A stretch of DNA of 64,000 bases, taken from Enoplosus armatus. Its lineage: Eukaryota; Chordata; Actinopteri; Centrarchiformes; Enoplosidae. Positions 1 to 12,900 of the stretch are shown one piece after another. The stretch is taken from the NCBI RefSeq assembly GCF_043641665.1, contig NC_092195.1, positions 20,629,774 to 20,693,773 on the forward strand, given 5' to 3'. Every line of letters starts with the position of its first letter. Positions within the stretch are counted from its first letter, which is position 1. Under the pieces are notes generated by a model. That model did not search any database, was not told where the DNA came from, and saw only the letters and a program-made list of their open reading frames with translations. Position numbers and translations under genes: made by a program.

Positions 1-1529
1 ACCCAAATAAGAACTGATTTTAAAATGGACCAAATGTCCTCAAATGAAACTCCATCCACATGAGTAAAGAGGAGATATGCGAGACACCAGGAGTCTCCTG
101 TCAGGGTCCTGGGTCCACATCTTCTGATCAGGGGGATGAAGAGACAGCTGATCTGCGTTCAGCATTTCAGCAGTGTTTAAGTTGATTAAGAGTGAATGTA
201 AAGCAGATGAAACGTAATATTTCTAAAAGGTGTTCTTGACTTGTGCATCCAGCAGATCTGTAGTAGAGTCTATACTGCAGAATGTGATGCTGGCTACATC
301 ATTGCTCCTCTCACTTAAACTCCACCACAGAACGAGGCTCTGCCAACTTGTACTTCAGGATTGTTAAAGTTCAGTATTACCTGTTTTCCTTCTGTAATGT
401 TGAGCAATAAACACAGAAACAGTTATTCTCCGGTTTAAAACCTGAAATTCTGGTAAAGCTTGAAGTAGTTCCTGGCCTTGTTGCAGTATTGGTTTCAACA
501 AAATATGATTTACAGGACTCTAAATTATGACTAATAATCCTCAGTAGTAAATATTGCCTTGTTTTAATATATATATATATATATATATTATATATTTAAA
601 GTACTGTGTGGGATTTGAAATCTGAATGAAATGAAATCAATCTGGATTTTTCTCGTTTTATTACAAACAAAGACGTACAAACAAAAGATGCTATAATGGA
701 GCTGCAAGGAATTCTGGGAGTCCATCAGAGGGCCGTATCCGTGGGTCAGATGTCATGTCTGTGTCTGAACACTGCGATAAAACACACCTGCACTTTAACA
801 AAGTCACGACACTTTCTGTCTTTAATTGTCCTTTAAAGCAGCAGCGACGCATCCCGTCCACCTTCATCAGTCTGTCACTGATTATTATTATTATTGACCA
901 ACGATCTCGAGCTGATTCTGTTTATGTTTGATGGGTGACATCTTGTGGACAAAAGACATCAGTGCTTTTTATATGTTGGTGTGTGCAATAACTGTAGTTC
1001 TTTAGAAAAACCACACTGTTTCTTGTTCTTTTGAATGATCAGAATATATTTATGGTGAGTTTAAAGGTGATCAATATCAGCGATTGAAGGGTTACGTGCC
1101 TCATAGGGGAAGATTAGTGACTTTGGTCGGTAGAATGATGTGAACAGTTGTATTTTATAAGAGCGAATTATGTTTTAAACAAGTAGTTCTATAATTCAAT
1201 CCTCCTTAAATTTGATTAAAGATGATCTCGAAGAGCAAGATGTTAAATGAGGTTGGTTAAATATTACTCTCACATGTATGGCAAAACTAAAAGTAAACAT
1301 TTTAAAACTGCTTCATGGTGCTGAGGATTGTGTAATAATAAAGCAGATGGGCTGTGAAGCTTTGAATGAATGAATGAATTTAACAAGTCTCAGTATTTTC
1401 AGGTGACTGGAAATTAAAACAAGTGATTTTTTTGATTTGCAAGGACAATTTTATTCAGTCCTAACTAACAGCAGACGTTTAACAGCACTTTGGAGAGTGT
1501 AAGGTAAGGAGAGCTGTAAGGTTCAAATC
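1..1529. other. Non-coding flank downstream of enpp3
   Basis: No gene recognised. It holds an AT dinucleotide tract near 565-590 and ordinary AT-rich sequence. Short open frames have no family features. Confidence 0.6.
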
Positions 1530-1654
1530 GATGTTCAATTCAATTTTATTTAAATTGCACCAAATCACAAAAAAGTCATCTAATGACACTTTACAAACAG
1601 AGCAGGGCTCGACCGACTGGGCCTTTCCAGACCACAATGACAGAGGAAAAATCC
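1530..1654 (+). repeat. Dispersed teleost-type repeat fragment
   Basis: It begins TTCAATTCAATTTTATTTAA followed by a CACCAAATCACAA-like stretch and a CACTTTACA block. This opening is recognised from memory as very common in fish introns; no search could be run. Confidence 0.45.
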
Positions 1655-1720
1655 TGAGGTTTTGGATTTTGCAAAATCCAATGACATCATGTTTTGGATT
1701 TTGCAAAATCCAAAACCTCA
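1655..1720. repeat. Compound palindrome (27-bp perfect inverted arms)
   Basis: Two 27-bp perfectly complementary arms starting TGAGGTTTTGG flank a 12-bp spacer. Each arm contains the 20-bp self-palindrome TTGGATTTTGCAAAATCCAA, so the element can fold as one long hairpin or as two small cruciforms. It could be a small MITE. Confidence 0.8.
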
Positions 1721-2929
1721 AATAATAATTTTTACATCATAAAGATCTTAGTAATACCATGAATAACAGCACTGTCGTTCTGGGAAAGGAAATATCGTAG
1801 ACATTACTATGAGAGCTCATTGAAGGTTTTCCCTGTTTGGTTTTATTTCTGTCGTCATTGTCGCTGTTAAATCTTTACTGACCCTTTAATAACTACATGA
1901 GAAGCACTTGTTATTGCAGGGCTGCATGAAAAGCACTACAACAACAAAGTCTGATTCCTTAATCATGCCCCCCAGTTTACCGGATATAAAGAGTCTGGTG
2001 TGAACTCTTTGTTACCTCATTATGTTACATTATGTCTGCCACGCTTTATATGTCGACAGTCTAATACATGGGTTTATCAAAGCAGCTAAAGTGGATATCA
2101 CTGGAGACAGGCCTGCAACACTACAGAGCAACACAAGCATTTGAGGTTCAAAGTGTTCAGAGTGTGTAGTTTGAAAAAGGCCAGTGAGTGGACCTTAAAT
2201 CAGGCTTGTTGAGTCAAAAATAAGCTTTGGTTAACTTTATCTGATGCAAGGATTTTAAAGTGAACTGTCAGAGGTCAGAGGTCATATGGTGATAATGGCT
2301 GGAGATGGTGGCTGCAACATTAATCTCTTTGTCTGGTCGTCCTTCTGTGAGCCGAGGAAGAGCAGCTGTTGCCATGCTAACAGCTAGGGGGATCCAAATA
2401 AACAATGACGATCAAATGAAGTTTGTGAGGAGGAAATCCTTGTGACAACATGTGCGTAGTCATGGTAACAGCATTATTTTCTCTGTCTATCTGTCTCTCT
2501 ATTCTACTTACATGTATTTATGACAGTACTTTGTTCCTGAGAAAAGGATACAAATGTGGGTGGAAGGTTTTCTTGAAATGGAAAAACTCAACATGATATT
2601 TATAGCTTTAAATTATCCCTCAAGATTCAATAAAGTGTCGCTGACATCATCAATAAACAAGTGGAGTCTGACTCTGAGGCTTTCCGTCTGTGTAGGCGAC
2701 TTCTTCTTTATACAGTAGATGTTGTGGAAGCAGACACACTGCGATTAGTAAGGCCTAAATTGCACCAGTAACATTAAAGGAAATGAGAGGTTTTATGAGG
2801 AGGAAAACATCCTCTTCCTGGTAAAAGATACTGATAAATATGGAGGCTCAAAAGGGACATGGTAAGTAAATAGTATTTATATATTTATGTATGTTCCCTG
2901 CATATTTTTTCCTCCAGTGTAATAATATA

Positions 2930-3180
2930 TTTCCTCATTTAGTAAAAAAATGAAATTAATAAATTGGGAAAATGTGTAGGGACATAAACAAATAAATAAA
3001 AAACTTTGTGAAATAAGTAAATAAACTGAAATAAATAAGGAATTAAATAAATACGGAAAATAGATGAGGGAAAATATACAAAAGAATTACACCAAATAAA
3101 GAAATTGGGAAATAAATAATACATTGGGAAAAATATGTCAATATATGAGGAAATAATTATATGGTAATAGATAAAATCAA
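2930..3180. repeat. AT-rich low-complexity tract (AAATAAATA-like)
   Basis: Irregular repeats of AAATAAATA-type units, over 70% A+T by eye. No coding sequence supported. Confidence 0.6.
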
Positions 3181-3879
3181 TAAAGAAAGTTATCGCTCAG
3201 TTATTTATTTACTTATGTTCTTTGCAAAGTACAACTTTCAGATATATATATTTCAATAAATCCGCACATGTCATGCTCATTTGTACTTGTACTGCATTGT
3301 TTATGACAAGCTACAGTCACTGTTTAAACTATAACTTTCATCCAAAACAAATGTTCATACACTGTTAAATATGAATACACTGTCAGACCGTATATAGAGT
3401 AGATACGGTTAGCTGCATTTCTGCATCAGTAACAATTATCCATCAATGTAAGGTATATATTATAAAGCTGATATGTATATGGAACACTGAAAGTTCATGA
3501 TGAGGAAAACTTTGACTCACTGTGACAGAGTGTGGTTGTGCTGTCTGATCACCCCCTTTGTGTTTAATAAGGATGAATACTGACAAATTCACAGCAATCA
3601 CTCACTGAATCCACAGATGAGCATCCGGCAGACATCTGGTTTTGGTTTTACTTGTCTCACCCACACCCTCTCACCCTCTCACACTCTCACACTGATGCAC
3701 CGTCAAAACAAGCCTTCCGGACGAGAATGATGAAAGTGGCCGCTGTGATGACTGTGACATGAGCCACACCTCTGTAAATGTAGTGTGTTGAGAGCGCCAT
3801 TTTAGTCACTCACAAGATTCACCAAGTGGGTTAATCTCAAACTGCTGCAGACACTGAGTCATGCACGCATGTCACCATG

Positions 3880-4470
3880 TCTTCAACACAAGTCTTCAGA
3901 GGGTCCCCGTGCTGTGGAAGGCTCCAAGGACTACAGACCCGTGGCACTGACCTCCCACATCGTGAAGACCCTGGAGAGACTCGTCCTGGAGCAGCTCCGG
4001 CCCTTGGTCAAGCCACACTTGGACCCCCTTCAGTTCGCCTACCAGCCCCGACTTGGAGTGGAGGATGCCATCATCTACCTGCTCAACCGTGTCTACGCCC
4101 ACCTGGATCAGCCAGCGAGCGCTGTGAGAGTCATGTTCTTTGACTTCTCCAGTGCTCCTGTTTCCATCCAGGGGGTCAGTGTGGACATTGTAGAGGATTA
4201 CAAGTACCTGGGAGTCCACATTGACAATAAACTGGACTGGGTAAAGAACACTAACGCCCTCTACAAGAAGGGCCAGAGCCGTCTCTATTTTCTGAGGCGG
4301 CTGAGGTCCTTCAACATCTGCCAAGCTGCGGGGCATCTTGGACAACGTCTCACATCCTCTCCATGACGTACTGGTCGGACACAAGAGGATCTTCAGTGGG
4401 AGACTCATTCCTCCCAAATGAACAACAGAGCGCCACAGGAAATCACTCCTGCCTGTTGTAGAAAATAAAG
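3880..4470 (+). mobile_element. LINE reverse-transcriptase fragment, internally deleted
   Basis: An open frame encodes two blocks typical of fish non-LTR retrotransposon reverse transcriptase: KDYRPVALTSHIVKTLERLV with DPLQFAYQPRLGVEDAIIYL, then VEDYKYLGVHIDNKLDW with SRLYFLRRLRSF. The region between FFDFSSA and PVSIQGVSVD, which should carry the catalytic double-Asp motif, is missing. The tail continues as a degraded 3' end (IFSGRLIPPK, HRKSLLPV in shifted frames). It is a dead copy. The clade (CR1/L2/Rex-like) is a guess. Confidence 0.8.
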
Positions 4471-6728
4471 CCTGTCTTTATTATTCTTTCTCCTCTGAAC
4501 AATCTGCTGCACAGCCCCTGAGGTGCTTAAAGGACAGCAGCTGAACAAGCAGGAAAACAAAACATATATACTCCGTGTTTTGATTCACTGTGAATGCCAG
4601 CCCTCAATTATCTCCCCTCCTCTGTTTTTCTTTGCCAAACCTGCTGCTGCTCTGCTCGCCTGAAGCCTCGGGGCTCTTTCCTTTCGGCTCATTACGCTTC
4701 CTCCTCTCGTGGTTTAGTAAACGTGGAGAAAACCTGGAAATCTGTCTGTTGACTGATCTGCTGATCTGATGGGCCGAAAAACACTGGATTGCTGTGGAAA
4801 TGTCATTACTGCAACACCTGCAGCCTTTCAGCTGTTTTTATTGTTGCTTCAGTTTCCATCATTTATCTTCTTTCTTTCTTTCTTTCTTATTTATCTATAA
4901 ACTAAAACTAAAAACATTCACAGATGTAAAAGTTTCTCTTCACATTCACTCTTATCTAAACGCTTGGCATAGAAAAGATGATTGATTGTATGACTGAGAG
5001 TTGATTATCTTTTGAGGACTGTTTTATCTGAAAATGTTCTAGAGGCTTGCAGAGATTTTACAGCGTTAAACTATACTGAAAGGGAAAAGCGAAGACATCA
5101 AATGTTTGTAAAAGATGACAAGATTTGCACTTCAAGGTGAATCATCCAAACATTTGAGAGTGAACGAACTGAACATATCAAATAAACGTGTTTCCTGTCC
5201 TTTCAGCAGACAATCCCCTTTCATCCCTGAATGCCTCAGGAATCCATTTGTGTTTAAACTTAGCATCATTATCACAGTGTGTCTTTGGTACCAGCAGACC
5301 ACCTACAGTGTTGACTTCACAGATACATAAATAAGGAAGTGAATCAGCCAGTGACAAGACAGCATTTAAAAAAAACAACCTTTTGATTATGTTTACTCTG
5401 GTTTAAGATTGGTAATCCATCGCATTCCAAGTTATGCCTGCTGTAATTTCCATCTAAATTACTAAACCAAGTTTCAAGTCTCTGCAAGTAGATTGTTTTA
5501 GTCACTGAAGTGAAACGAAACAAATAGGTGAAATGCAGCCTATCAGCAGTAAGTGTAAACACCTGGCCAGGTTGCCAAAGGGCGCGCTGCCGTCCTCTCC
5601 AACCTGATTCCAGTGACTTCAGACACTCAGGTACCAAATCTCACTTTGATTTGGCCAAAAACTACAGTATCCTTCCTTATGGGACGGTGTCAGACCTAAA
5701 TGCAAATCTTGGGCGTAATCTCTGAACATTGTGTATCCAGTTTAAACTTTCAGAGCTCTTTAGAGTGCTAACATAAATATATCAACTTACAAATTTACAC
5801 AATTTTCTGCCATCATTCCTCTCTTGCCTTATTTACTTTTTTGTTATGTTCTTTCTTTCCATTATAACAACCTGTTCCTCTTGACTGAAGGAGGTGGGGG
5901 GGGCACGCGATTCCCTGATGAAGCAAAACTGAGTGAACAAAGAAAGTAACCACCGTTGTGACACCCATTATCTCTCACTGGGCTTTTTAGGCTTCGTCGA
6001 GCCAGCTAACGCAAAGAAAGCCTAGCATGTGGAACTTGGTAGCGCCCCCCTCTGGTCTAACCATGCAGGTGAGGCAGGTGTTATAAAATTGTTCCATTAT
6101 ATATTGTTGAAAGATCTCTGTTGGCTGATTGTTTTGAGTTTTTATTTACAGGTATTTACTGGTACAACATGAACACAAACACACACCATGAGTGGAATCT
6201 AGCCATGCAGATAGTAAACGAGACATCCCCCAATATGATGCAGGTTCATTTAAATTTACACGTACTGAAACATATTTAAAAGAATTCAACAGCAACTTGA
6301 ATTTCGTGAACACTTTTATAATTCTTGACACAATATACAGACAAAAAGGCCTAAAAAATATATATCCAACATTTTTCCAATCTGGAAAAAACCCAAAACA
6401 AGTGTGTGATCACCAATTATTGTATTTAAAGTCCAGCAGCATCACGCCTCTAAAAGTCCAGCGAGGGCAAAAAAGATGTTTATTGTTTTCTTTGTGTAAA
6501 ACATCCCCTTTAAAAAAATCAATGGGATAAAAATCATGACAATCGGAATATAATAAGATTAAATAATACAAAAATAAAATTAACAGTTTAAAATTAAAAA
6601 GTAAATAAATAAACACTGTTGGATAATAGTGTCCAGTGTCAAAGTGATATCACAATTAAAGAATAATAAAATACTTTTACAGATGTTGAATTTTAATCTT
6701 AGTGATTTTTTTGTGGAAATAAACAATT
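4471..6728. other. Non-coding sequence and presumed enpp3 3' UTR
   Basis: No gene recognised. The part nearest 6,728 should be the enpp3 3' UTR. The stretch near 5,468-5,500 resembles one near 15,354-15,395 (both begin GTTTCAAGTCTCTGCA), suggesting a small dispersed repeat. Confidence 0.45.
6479..6484 (-). promoter_or_regulatory. Candidate poly(A) signal for enpp3
   Basis: AATAAA in the sense (minus) strand about 245 nt past the stop. An ATTAAA variant lies much nearer, at 6,692-6,697. Which one is used cannot be told from sequence. Confidence 0.4.
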
Positions 6729-6902
6729 TCATTGTTTTCTTTGAATGGCAGCTGTGGGGCGGGTCTTTACCCTCAGCAGCTCTGGGATTGGTTGATTGCT
6801 GCCCTGGTAAAAGTCCAATCCTGCGATCCACTCGACGTCTCTGACTCGTGATTGATGGAACCACATGTGATCTTCAACCCAACGAGATTCGGCTTCTGCA
6901 CT
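6729..6902 (-). CDS. enpp3: enpp3 exon 25 (C terminus and stop)
   Basis: It encodes [20 protein letters not shown] then IAGLDFYQ, ending [13 protein letters not shown] and TGA at 6,729-6,731. The family end motif (LKTxLPTF) is not recognisable after VKT, so the last dozen residues are divergent. Confidence 0.9.
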   Translation of the reverse strand, partial: SAEAESRWVEDHMWFHQSRVRDVEWIAGLDFYQGSNQPIPELLRVKTRPTAAIQRKQ

Positions 6903-9900
6903 CTGTCGATGCGAAACAAAAAGTGACAGGAAATGATGTTACGTTTGACTGAACAAAGGAATTAACGAGATTCTCTCTGTTGCTTCCTGTTTTCAGTAAT
7001 GAACGGTGTGAGGCTGTAACACAGTACATGCTGGGGCTGATCCTTACCTTGGGAAAGAAGTTTTGCCTCACATTATTACAATAAAACAAGTTCTGGATGG
7101 ATTTTGTTGACTTTGTTCAGAAAGTATTGACAAGAAAACCGGAAAACGTCACAAAGACATTCATGAGGACGATTCCACTTCACCAACACTTTGACAAAGT
7201 GTCTCTAAAACTATCTGCCACATTTCCATGAGATTTGCTGTAGTTATTCATGGTCTGCAGATTTACTCTTGACCCCCTGACCTTTCTTATGGGATCACCA
7301 TCGAACCAAAATGCACTCTTCATCTTTAGAAATATCAAAATCTAATGGTTTGATTGCCGCAGAATCTGTCGAACACATTCATGCTCTCCAGAGGATGAAA
7401 CCTGTCATTTTTGGACACTTCTGTTTACTTTGGCACATATTCTTGGCAGTCTTGGCATCTTCATGCTCCAGTAATGTGGCTAATAGAAAGAATGGGATTC
7501 TTTGTCAAGCATGTAACCAAGAATGGACTTCTATTCATAACTTGTTAACATAATGGTTCTTTGGTCTTCATCTTTTTTATTACTTTGAAATGGCCATCAC
7601 TCCTTCCATAATAAAGAAATGGAAATGTCATCACCATACAACAGAAGACACTGTTGCCTTGTTCAGGACCAGACAGCTTGAAAAGCAGCCAGTTGGGAGG
7701 CAGTTTCATACTCAGCAACACAATGAGTTTCATGTAGTCAGGTGGCTAGAAGGGGAGGATTTACAGAATACAGACAGGATACAGCTGAGTCAATAGTTTC
7801 ATCTTAAAAAGGTGAATTCATTGGGATTTTTTACTTTGCAGCTTTCCCAGTTGTTGGGTCTATGAGGCAGCAGGAAGGACACGGTCTGCATCTCGCCAAT
7901 GCATGCGGTCACAGGTTGGGCTGAGTCCCTGCAGCTGGTCAACACCGCAAAGTAATGCGTGGGGATGGAGATGTTTGTGCCGGACACAAACCTGGAGTCA
8001 CACAAAAGCACAAAAGTGTCCCCAGATGAGGAAATAATGAACAAGATGACTTACAGAAGAAAGAAGAGAGGCTGTGGTTTAACCGCTTAGTTTCACCAGT
8101 AAGTTAACTGGTAATGCTGCATGAATCATAAACATTGTTGGCAGGATTATCTGCGATTTAATGCACCTTAAACTGTGATTAAACTGTTAACTGGGATGAC
8201 TTTTACAGACACTTGCCAGCCAATCAAAAAATACACATTTTCTTGGCCATGTTGTGATTATATGACTATTATTATAACGATTCCTGTTCCATGTTTTTGG
8301 TTGTGGAGAACATCTACATGCTCCCAGATAATAGAAAACAACATAATATTGCAGTAATTATGCAGATGACACACACATTTACATAACAATATGACCGGTA
8401 AGTACATTGTTTTTGGTGTTAAAGACGAATGATTAAAGTCAGTGCGCAGCTTGAATTGACTGTATTTTATCTCATGATGATGGATTCATGATGCTGTCAT
8501 ATAAAAAAAACACATGTTGTGGTTAGATTTTAAGTTGTGAGTACATGGTTCTCTGTGGATTGTGACAATGGTCTAATATTAATGTGACTTTATGTTAAAA
8601 TGAAGGATAAATTTAAACCCTGTGGAAGTCGAGGCTGTTTGTCTTAAATAAAGAAGAAGCTGTAAACCTGCTAATATTATCATCCTCCCTGGGAAATGAC
8701 TTACTGCTGGATCTGCTCTGGAGTGTCGTACTGGCCGTCGTGGTTGTAATCGAAGACGGGGCCCGTCAGTACGTTAACTCCGTTATAAATGGAGGCATAT
8801 TTCTTTAATAGGGTGCTGTGAAAGTAGTCCCAGATCTCTAAAGGAGGAGAAGGAGAGAAGATTACATTTAAAGAAAAAAAGGAAGTTGTTTGCCGTGATA
8901 TTAACCAGTAACTTACTCTTAAACTCGGGGTACATTGGCACCACATTACTCATTATTAGAGCATCGTACTGCTGGTCCACTGTCACATTCAGATCTGCAA
9001 GAAACAAAAAACAACAAGAAACAATGAATTGTGGATGTGTGAACGTGGCCAGAGGAAGAACGTCACCGAGCTTGTAAACTGCCGAGTACTATCCTTTGTA
9101 AAATCTGTGGACTTTCGTATGAATATCTTTCTCTCTTAAAAGATGGGTTTTGTTTCCGACTCACTCTTTATGAAAATGTGCACAGTTAAACCTCAGCCTG
9201 AGTTTTGAGAAAGAGGGAACTCTGCTGCATCCTCTCGCTGGGCTCGTAAGCGGTCGTAAACATCACTTGAACTTGAACTTAATGCATCCGGCACTGGGGA
9301 GTAGACAGTTACTCTTTTGATCTATTGGAATGCATTGTCCCCTTTTTCTGCAAATACATTCATCATGGGTATAAAAAGGCCTAATGTAGGTCTATTCTTA
9401 TCATTTTGACATTGTGCCTCACTTTCAAATGAAGGAGAGAGAGGACAAAGCTTCTTGTGAAGAACGACCAAAAAAAACCCAACGCAACATTTCACTTCCA
9501 GCAACACTGAGCAGCTCTTCAGTAAGAGATAAAAAGGGAGTAAAACTATGAGTCTATGAGTATGAGTCCAGAAGTTATTTTGAATTCTTGGTCAGGGTCC
9601 AAGGTTGACTACACCCCCACAAAGTGTTTATGTGCTACTTGATATTAAACTGTGAGAAATGGAGAAGAGGAATCAAGGCCCTTTTTAGAGAAGAGAAACC
9701 CGCCGTGCTTTCATTTAATTAAAGTGATACTATCTTATAGTATTCAGTGAGCAGCAGCAACACTACCACCACAAAACATCACTTTTAACTACAGTGTATG
9801 GAGTTTGTATTCTGTACTGGAACCTGCCGAAGAACTGCAGCCAAAACACTGGCAAGGAACCACGTTAGCACTCGTTGAGGGACATGTGGGATGGCACTTT

Positions 9901-12900
9901 CTCACTGAGGTAAAATTGGGTTCTGTTTGGTGGCAGGGGAGCGGTTAGTACTGGCACCTCACAGCAAGAGGGTCCTGGTTTCAAACTAGCCTACCATGGA
10001 GTTTGTGGTTTCTCCCATGGAATCTGGGTCTGAATTGCCAGTGAGAGTGAACAGTCCTGTGTCCAGTGTCGCCTCCCGCCCAATGAGAGCTGGGATAGTG
10101 ACCCTGCTAAGCAGATGTAGAGGATGGAAAGATGTCTGAAACATTACATCTGGCTCTTCTTCTGAACTACGTGAAGGAGCCACGGGTATACAAAGTGCAG
10201 GACTTTGACACAGGAGGGGGTTCACCTCCTGTGTCCTGTCTGTGGTTAAGTTTTAGGCAACAAAAGCACTTCTGTGGAGGTTAGAGATTGTTTGGATTAA
10301 AGAAGTCACAAAGTCAGTTCTGTATTAAAGAGGGTGACAAAGTCTGAGGAAGTCACATTTCTTTTGATGTGTGTTGTTTCAGCGTGGCTGTTGGCTGACG
10401 AGGGTTTTCTTATGTTTGTTATCTATAAATCAGTGTCAGCGTGCTGGAAACACTCTGCGGGAATGGGGGGGGGAGTAGATAGGCTGAAATTCTGTGGAAA
10501 GTGAGTATTCAGAAAAGCGTGTGTTGTGTGTTGGAAGTGAGAGCAGCAGCTCGGGGGACCGGACTGACTCTGGCTTGTGATTTGTAAAGCCCTGTGTGAG
10601 TCGGTCTCTGTGTCAGGTGGCCGCTTACTGGGTGGGTACAGGAAGGCGTGCGTCAGGTTCCCAGCATTGTTATACTCGTCACATCTTGGACTCTGGGACG
10701 CTGGGACTCTGACATCAGCCCTCAAACAGTCTGGTGTCACTGGCGGCAACGGGTCCAAGTTTGTCTTCAAGAATGGGAAAATCAGACCAGCAGTTGGCTC
10801 ATTAACGCAATCACAAAAAATGCGTCCTTTTCCGTGCATATAGTGCTGCCATGTGGCCGATTCCTGAAGTTTTTAGTCTTTTACAAGACGCATTCTCACT
10901 GCTACAACTATAATTTTCCACAGTCTCGTAACATTTGTGAAAAGACATCCCAAAAGAATGTTTTTTGTTGTTTTTGTTTTTTTAATTTCATTATGCAACT
11001 GCAACCATTAGATTACACATGCAAACGTCAAGAGTGATCATGCACAAAAATCGCCATACTGTAAATGACTGATCATCAGGAATTAACTTGAAATTCATCC
11101 TTGAACAAAGCCCTGACATCACCGGACTGGGTCTTGTTATTCCTCAAGAATCAACATTTGATTGTCTATCACAATATGTATTTTTATAGGAATCAGATTC
11201 AAAACATTTAAACATTTCTCGTATTAAAATCATACATTTTCCCTATTCTTTCTTCACCACTGACACACTTACTGGCTTGTCGATGGTGAAGGAGCTCCAC
11301 AGTGGCATCAGGGCTTTGTGACTGTAGGCCGTGATGAATCCCTCCTGGTAGAGGACGCAGTAACTCTGGTCAGGCTGCAGCATCCGGGGACGACCAAACA
11401 GCATGTGCTTCTTCTCTGCAGCGGACTCTGAAAGACGAAAAGTCATTCATCTTGAATCATGTGCAGCAAATGTTGTGGTGAGATTTTGTCCAGCAATTTT
11501 TTCCTCCAATCCCTGGAATTTTGACAATGCTGGAAATCAGCATTCAATTCAGTCATTTCATGTGGAGACATTTATGAAAGAACACACAGATTCCTCAAAC
11601 ATGCATTCAGTTTGGATTTCGCATGCAATAATTGAAAAAAAGGAATGACCAAATCTTAAGGAACTTATGTCTTTAAAGCACCAAGGCCTGTCAATCACCT
11701 CCCTCTGCTGTCAGATTCAGACGGCTGTTGATATCAAATCCACTCTGAAGGGACGGAAAAAGGAAAGAAAACACACACTGTCAATGGAAATCAATCGAAG
11801 TTATTGTTTTGTTTTCCCACCTGCCACAGTATACACGCACATCATTAACTGTGATACGACACGGCGTCATGTGCTGGCCTGTAAAGGTGTAAACTGTCAC
11901 TGACACATCGTTACTTCAGTTTACCAGCTGCATTGATTTGAAAGGTTAAAATCCCCTTCATGACATCAACGCGTTTCTTTTAATTGGAACACTTCAGCGT
12001 TGCTCCAGGATACACTTTGTTGTCTACTTTGACATGTTTGTTCCTGTCCAGCTTCCATCCTTCACGGAAAATATTAGAAACCGAGATGTGAATGCTTTTC
12101 TTCCAACTCGTGCTCCTTTGTACAGGGTTTATATCATATTTGATTAAAATCGACCTTTTGCATCTGGTGTTCTGTGGAAATGTAACCCAATTAAACCAGA
12201 TTCAATTGAAATGACTGGAATTGTACAAAAAAGGATTTTGCAACCAAAATAATGAGTTTTTCTTCTTAACTTTATTGTCTAACTGTACTTCCCCCACACA
12301 CAAGACTTTTCCGATTTAATTGGGAGATTGTTTTCCAAAAGCGCCTGAAGAGGAGAGGGATGTGTTTTCTTGGCAGGGGAGCAGGAAAGAACCAGGGGAG
12401 GGGGAGAGGTTAAGAATCCAGGTGGTGGTTATCATCAAGCAAACAGTGAGGCTGAGATGATTTGTCTTCCTGGTGCTGAGACAGCTGAGTATCAGGGAGT
12501 GGCTGAGTTTGGTAAAACACCTGCATGTAAGAGATGAGTCACAACTCAGAAGAGGGAGTTCAGAGGAAGTCATGGGAACTCACTAAGGCCTAACCAGAGT
12601 CAGAATTACGTCCAAACTGGAGAGAAGTGGAAAGTAAAGGTGTAACGCTTCTGAGTTGATGTCCAGAGAGACCTACGCTGTCTGTTTCCCTTTCTAACCG
12701 TATTGTAGTTGCCTAACCCAAACCATCTAGTCATAATTCATTTTTTATTTCTTGACCACACCATAGTTGCAGATATTGTAAAAAGAAAATTAAATGGGAC
12801 AAAAAAAAAACCCCCAATATTCTTGTTTGCCAATCTGCATGAATACAGCAACAAAAGAGCAGAACATCTGCCAAGCAACTAAACAGAAAGCAGACTCATG

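Noticed and set aside
3896..4417. Minus-strand 173-codon open frame
   Set aside because: It is antisense to the LINE reverse-transcriptase fragment; the plus-strand reading has the recognisable motifs.
10423..10628. Continuation of enpp3 exon 21 past FLYPP
   Set aside because: The frame stays open, but no donor there gives a phase matching exon 22. The gtaagc at 10,628 does, and it yields the expected family sequence.
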